Source: an uncultured Oscillospiraceae bacterium (GTDB lineage Bacteria; Bacillota; Clostridia; UBA1212; UBA1255). From it: DNA of 7,084 nt. The notes beneath the pieces were generated by a model. The model was given only the letters and a program-made list of their open reading frames with translations. It was not told the origin of the DNA and searched no databases. The translations under genes were made by a program, and so were the position numbers. Below, piece by piece: positions 4,599 through 7,084 of this stretch (the first letter of the stretch is position 1; each line of letters opens with the position of its first letter). Location of the stretch: positions 1 to 7,084 of the forward strand of contig CABQCN010000071.1 in the NCBI GenBank assembly GCA_902462635.1, given 5' to 3'.

Positions 4599-6383
4599 GT
4601 GATATTTGGGAAATATATCAATCGCTATTATTGGAAAAACGCACCGGTTTTGTTACTGGGTCTGGCAGCGCTGATCCTGGTAGATTATTTTCAGCTGAAA
4701 GTGCCGGAACTCTACCGGATCGTCATAAACGGCGTAAACGGAAATCCGGTAGAGATCGGCGGACGGACGGCTGTCTTTGATCTGGATCTGCTGCTGCACG
4801 AAATCTGTCTGCCCATGATTTTTATCATCATTGTCATGGTCGTCGGCCGGTTTTTGTGGCGTATCTGTTTTTACGGAGCGGCGATCCGTGTGGAGACACA
4901 GCTGCGGAACAGGATGTTTGACCACAGTAAAAATTTATCGCAGGAATATTATCAGGTCAATAAAGTCGGCAATCTGATGAGCCTGTATACAAATGATCTG
5001 GAAACCGTTCAGGAATGCTTCGGCGACGGAGTTCTCATGTTTTTCGATGCCTTGTTTCTCGGTCTCCTTGCGCTGATCAAGATGTGGAACATGGACCGGC
5101 TTCTGACCGGCCTTGCGCTGATCCCCATGGCGCTTTTGCTCGCGATAGGGACGGTGCTCGGAAAAACAATGACGAAGAAGTGGGAAGCGCGGCAGCAAGC
5201 GTTTTCCGACCTGTCTGATTTTGCGCAGGAGAGTTTTTCCGGAATCGCGGTCATCAAAGCGTTTGTCAAGGAATTGAAGGAGTTGCTGGCATTCCGTAAA
5301 CTGAACGAACAGAACGAGAAGGCTAACGTTTCGTATACGAAGATATCGATGCTTCTGAACATTCTGGTTACCTTGTTCGTAGAATCGGTCATTTGCGTCA
5401 TTTTGGGTTACGGCGGTTATCTGGTATACCGCGATGCCTTCAATGCAGGACAGCTTGTAGAATATATCGGTTATTTTTCCGCCATCGTATGGCCGATTAT
5501 GGCGGTATCCATGCTGATTGAAATGCGTTCTCGGGGGAAAGCGTCTCTCCACCGGGTCAGCGAGCTTCTTGATGCGGAAATCAATGTAGCAGACCGCCCG
5601 GGTATCGGAGAATTAGCGGATGTACAGGGTAAAATCGAATTTAAAAACTTGAATTTCCGTTATCCCGGCGGTGCGCACGACGTTCTGCACGATATCTCCT
5701 TCGTCATCGAAGCAGGAGAAAACGTCGGTATCGTCGGCAGAACGGGCGCGGGGAAGACGACGCTTGTAGACCTGCTCCTACGTACCTACAACGTTCCGGA
5801 CGGTACGATTTTTATCGACGGCCAAGACGTAAATTCCGTTTCTATCCGTTCGGTAAGAGAAAACTGCGCTTATGTGCCGCAGGATAATTTTCTTTTCTCC
5901 GATACGATCTCCGGGAACATCGCCTTTTCGCTTGGCGGCGCGGCGGAACCGGATGTTGTACGTGCCGCCGAATTATCCGCTGTGCACGATAACATCGCAG
6001 AATTCCGGAACGGCTACCAAACCGTTTTGGGAGAACGCGGCGTTACCGTTTCAGGCGGTCAGAAACAGCGCATTTCGATTGCAAGAGCGCTGCTGAAAGA
6101 TGCGCCGATTCTGATTCTGGATGATTCGGTATCCGCAGTGGATACGAAAACCGAGAAAATAATACTGGAGAATCTCCGGAACAGCAGAGCAGGGAAGACA
6201 ACAATCTTGATCGCGCACCGGATTTCAACGGTGGAACACATGGATAAGATTCTTTTTATCGACGAAGGCCGGATCCGGGCGGCCGGAACGCATGATGCGC
6301 TCTGCCGGACGTGTGAGGATTACCAAAAGATCGTGACGCTGCAGCGGCTGGAAGACGAAACGGGAGGTGGCGAATATGTATGA
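4599..6383 (+). CDS. ABC exporter half-transporter, degenerate-site subunit of a heterodimer
   Basis: This is a membrane exporter half with a six-helix domain (helices near residues 16-33, 71-92, 145-163, 168-187, 250-277 and 286-307) and a C-terminal ATPase domain. Seen: A-loop Y355, Walker A GRTGAGKT at 380-387, Q-loop Q428, signature SGGQ at 485-488, Walker B ILILDD ending D508-D509, SAVD D-loop and H-loop H540. D509 replaces the usual catalytic Glu. Asp here is typical of one subunit in heterodimeric exporters such as TM287/288 and BmrC/BmrD. Start is GTG 4599 behind GAGGAG (4584-4589), giving 594 residues; the ATG at 4542 lies within the promoter. It overlaps the next exporter gene by eight bases. 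The likely role is drug, lipid or peptide efflux; the substrate is not evident from sequence. Confidence 0.93.
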   Translation: MIFGKYINRYYWKNAPVLLLGLAALILVDYFQLKVPELYRIVINGVNGNPVEIGGRTAVFDLDLLLHEICLPMIFIIIVMVVGRFLWRICFYGAAIRVETQLRNRMFDHSKNLSQEYYQVNKVGNLMSLYTNDLETVQECFGDGVLMFFDALFLGLLALIKMWNMDRLLTGLALIPMALLLAIGTVLGKTMTKKWEARQQAFSDLSDFAQESFSGIAVIKAFVKELKELLAFRKLNEQNEKANVSYTKISMLLNILVTLFVESVICVILGYGGYLVYRDAFNAGQLVEYIGYFSAIVWPIMAVSMLIEMRSRGKASLHRVSELLDAEINVADRPGIGELADVQGKIEFKNLNFRYPGGAHDVLHDISFVIEAGENVGIVGRTGAGKTTLVDLLLRTYNVPDGTIFIDGQDVNSVSIRSVRENCAYVPQDNFLFSDTISGNIAFSLGGAAEPDVVRAAELSAVHDNIAEFRNGYQTVLGERGVTVSGGQKQRISIARALLKDAPILILDDSVSAVDTKTEKIILENLRNSRAGKTTILIAHRISTVEHMDKILFIDEGRIRAAGTHDALCRTCEDYQKIVTLQRLEDETGGGEYV

Positions 6384-7084
6384 ATATTTTCCTCTTCTGC
6401 TGACAGGCGGCATGATCGGAACGGTTTCCGCCGTTTTGATCGCCGCGTATGCAACGGTACGGGACAAAAAGGAAACCATGGGGTTTGACCGCCATATGAA
6501 GGACAGCGAGATCATAAAGCGGCTGATTGCCTATGGCAAACCGTATTATAAGCAATTTTTATGCGCGGGATTGCTGATGCTGTTTTCGATCGCATACGAT
6601 ATCGCCGCGCCTCTTCTTGTCGGCTGGATTGAAGAACTGATCACAAAAGATTTCCGGCTCGGACAATTGTTTCAGGCGGTCGGAATTTATGCCGGAATCC
6701 TGATATTCTCCATGCTCTGCTTATATGTACAGTCTGTCATCCTGCAAAAAACAGGCCAGCGGATCATATCACATATGCGGGAGGATCTGTTTGCCCATAT
6801 CGAAACGCTTTCCCATTCGCAGCTGAATGAAATTCCCGTAGGAAAATTGGTCACGCGGGCCACCAATGATACCAATGCTATTTCTATGATGTTTACCAAT
6901 ATTCTTGTGAACCTGGCCAAAAATTGTTTTGTTGTGCTCGGGATCGTGGCGGCGATGTTTTGCCTGAATTATGAGCTGACCTTGATGGTCTTGTGCTTTG
7001 TTCCCTTTATTGTATTGTTTACGGTGATTTTTCGTAAATTTTCCAGACGCGCATACCGTAAGGTAAAAGACCGCACCACCGATA
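6376..7084 (+). CDS. ABC exporter half-transporter, partner subunit (3' end outside window)
   Basis: The first 236 residues of the second exporter subunit are present; the frame is open to the window edge. ATG 6376 overlaps the end of the preceding gene and follows GGAGG (6363-6367) at eight-base spacing, so the pair is translationally coupled and expected to form a heterodimer. The transmembrane domain of the ABC exporter type 1 fold starts near residue 60, with hydrophobic segments at about 62-84, 101-124, 176-197 and 201-219. The intracellular-loop motif VGKLVTRATNDTNAI is at 155-169. Before it is an additional predicted membrane helix (about residues 5-26) followed by a charged linker (29-50). 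The ATPase domain, which should carry the consensus catalytic Glu, lies beyond the window and is not seen. Confidence 0.93.
   Translation, partial: MYEYFPLLLTGGMIGTVSAVLIAAYATVRDKKETMGFDRHMKDSEIIKRLIAYGKPYYKQFLCAGLLMLFSIAYDIAAPLLVGWIEELITKDFRLGQLFQAVGIYAGILIFSMLCLYVQSVILQKTGQRIISHMREDLFAHIETLSHSQLNEIPVGKLVTRATNDTNAISMMFTNILVNLAKNCFVVLGIVAAMFCLNYELTLMVLCFVPFIVLFTVIFRKFSRRAYRKVKDRTTD

Overview
The window looks like a chromosomal segment of a Clostridia-type Bacillota (Firmicutes) bacterium. This rests on strong AGGAGG-type ribosome sites, TATAAT-rich promoters, the tsaE-tsaB-rimI gene order, a tRNA-Gly with encoded CCA, a VanX-family lipoprotein and a heterodimeric ABC exporter pair. A species cannot be assigned from the sequence alone. 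Most genes have medium GC; the block at about 1710-2360 is visibly AT-rich and may have arrived separately.

Layout: (1) 1-140, upstream region with a G9 tract, a tandem palindrome and a TTGTAA-N17-TATAAT promoter. (2) 141-1709, a tightly overlapping operon tsaE-tsaB-rimI. TsaE and TsaB help make the t6A modification of tRNAs; RimI is a GNAT N-acetyltransferase that lacks an ATG/GTG/TTG start at its expected N-terminus. (3) 1710-2360, an AT-rich island with its own extended -10 promoter and one small protein that resembles a shortened pyroglutamyl-peptidase fold without the catalytic cysteine, then a strong terminator hairpin serving mainly the minus-strand tRNA. (4) 2360-2433, tRNA-Gly(CCC) on the minus strand, whose promoter overlaps that of the next gene. 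(5) 2489-3250, a lipoprotein D-Ala-D-Ala dipeptidase (VanX/M15D family) with the metal-site motifs intact. (6) 3251-3628, a 378-base stretch without a convincing gene. It carries an imperfect 27-base direct repeat, hairpins and a TTGATA-N17-TATAAT promoter firing into the array. (7) 3629-4329, a CRISPR array of type I-C-like repeats: 11 recognisable repeats and 10 spacers of 33-35 bases, with a decayed 12th repeat in phase at 4364-4396. No cas gene is in the window. (8) 4599-7084, a strong promoter followed by two overlapping ABC exporter genes; the second runs off the end.

The parts appear to be independent functions: tRNA modification and protein acetylation, cell-wall dipeptide turnover, stored CRISPR immunity that depends on Cas proteins encoded elsewhere, and efflux by an asymmetric ABC heterodimer. 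The most unusual points are the fossil end of the CRISPR array (a covarying terminal repeat plus a decayed in-phase repeat), the two related copies of a leader-like motif, and the cysteine-less peptidase-like protein. No wholly new system could be demonstrated.
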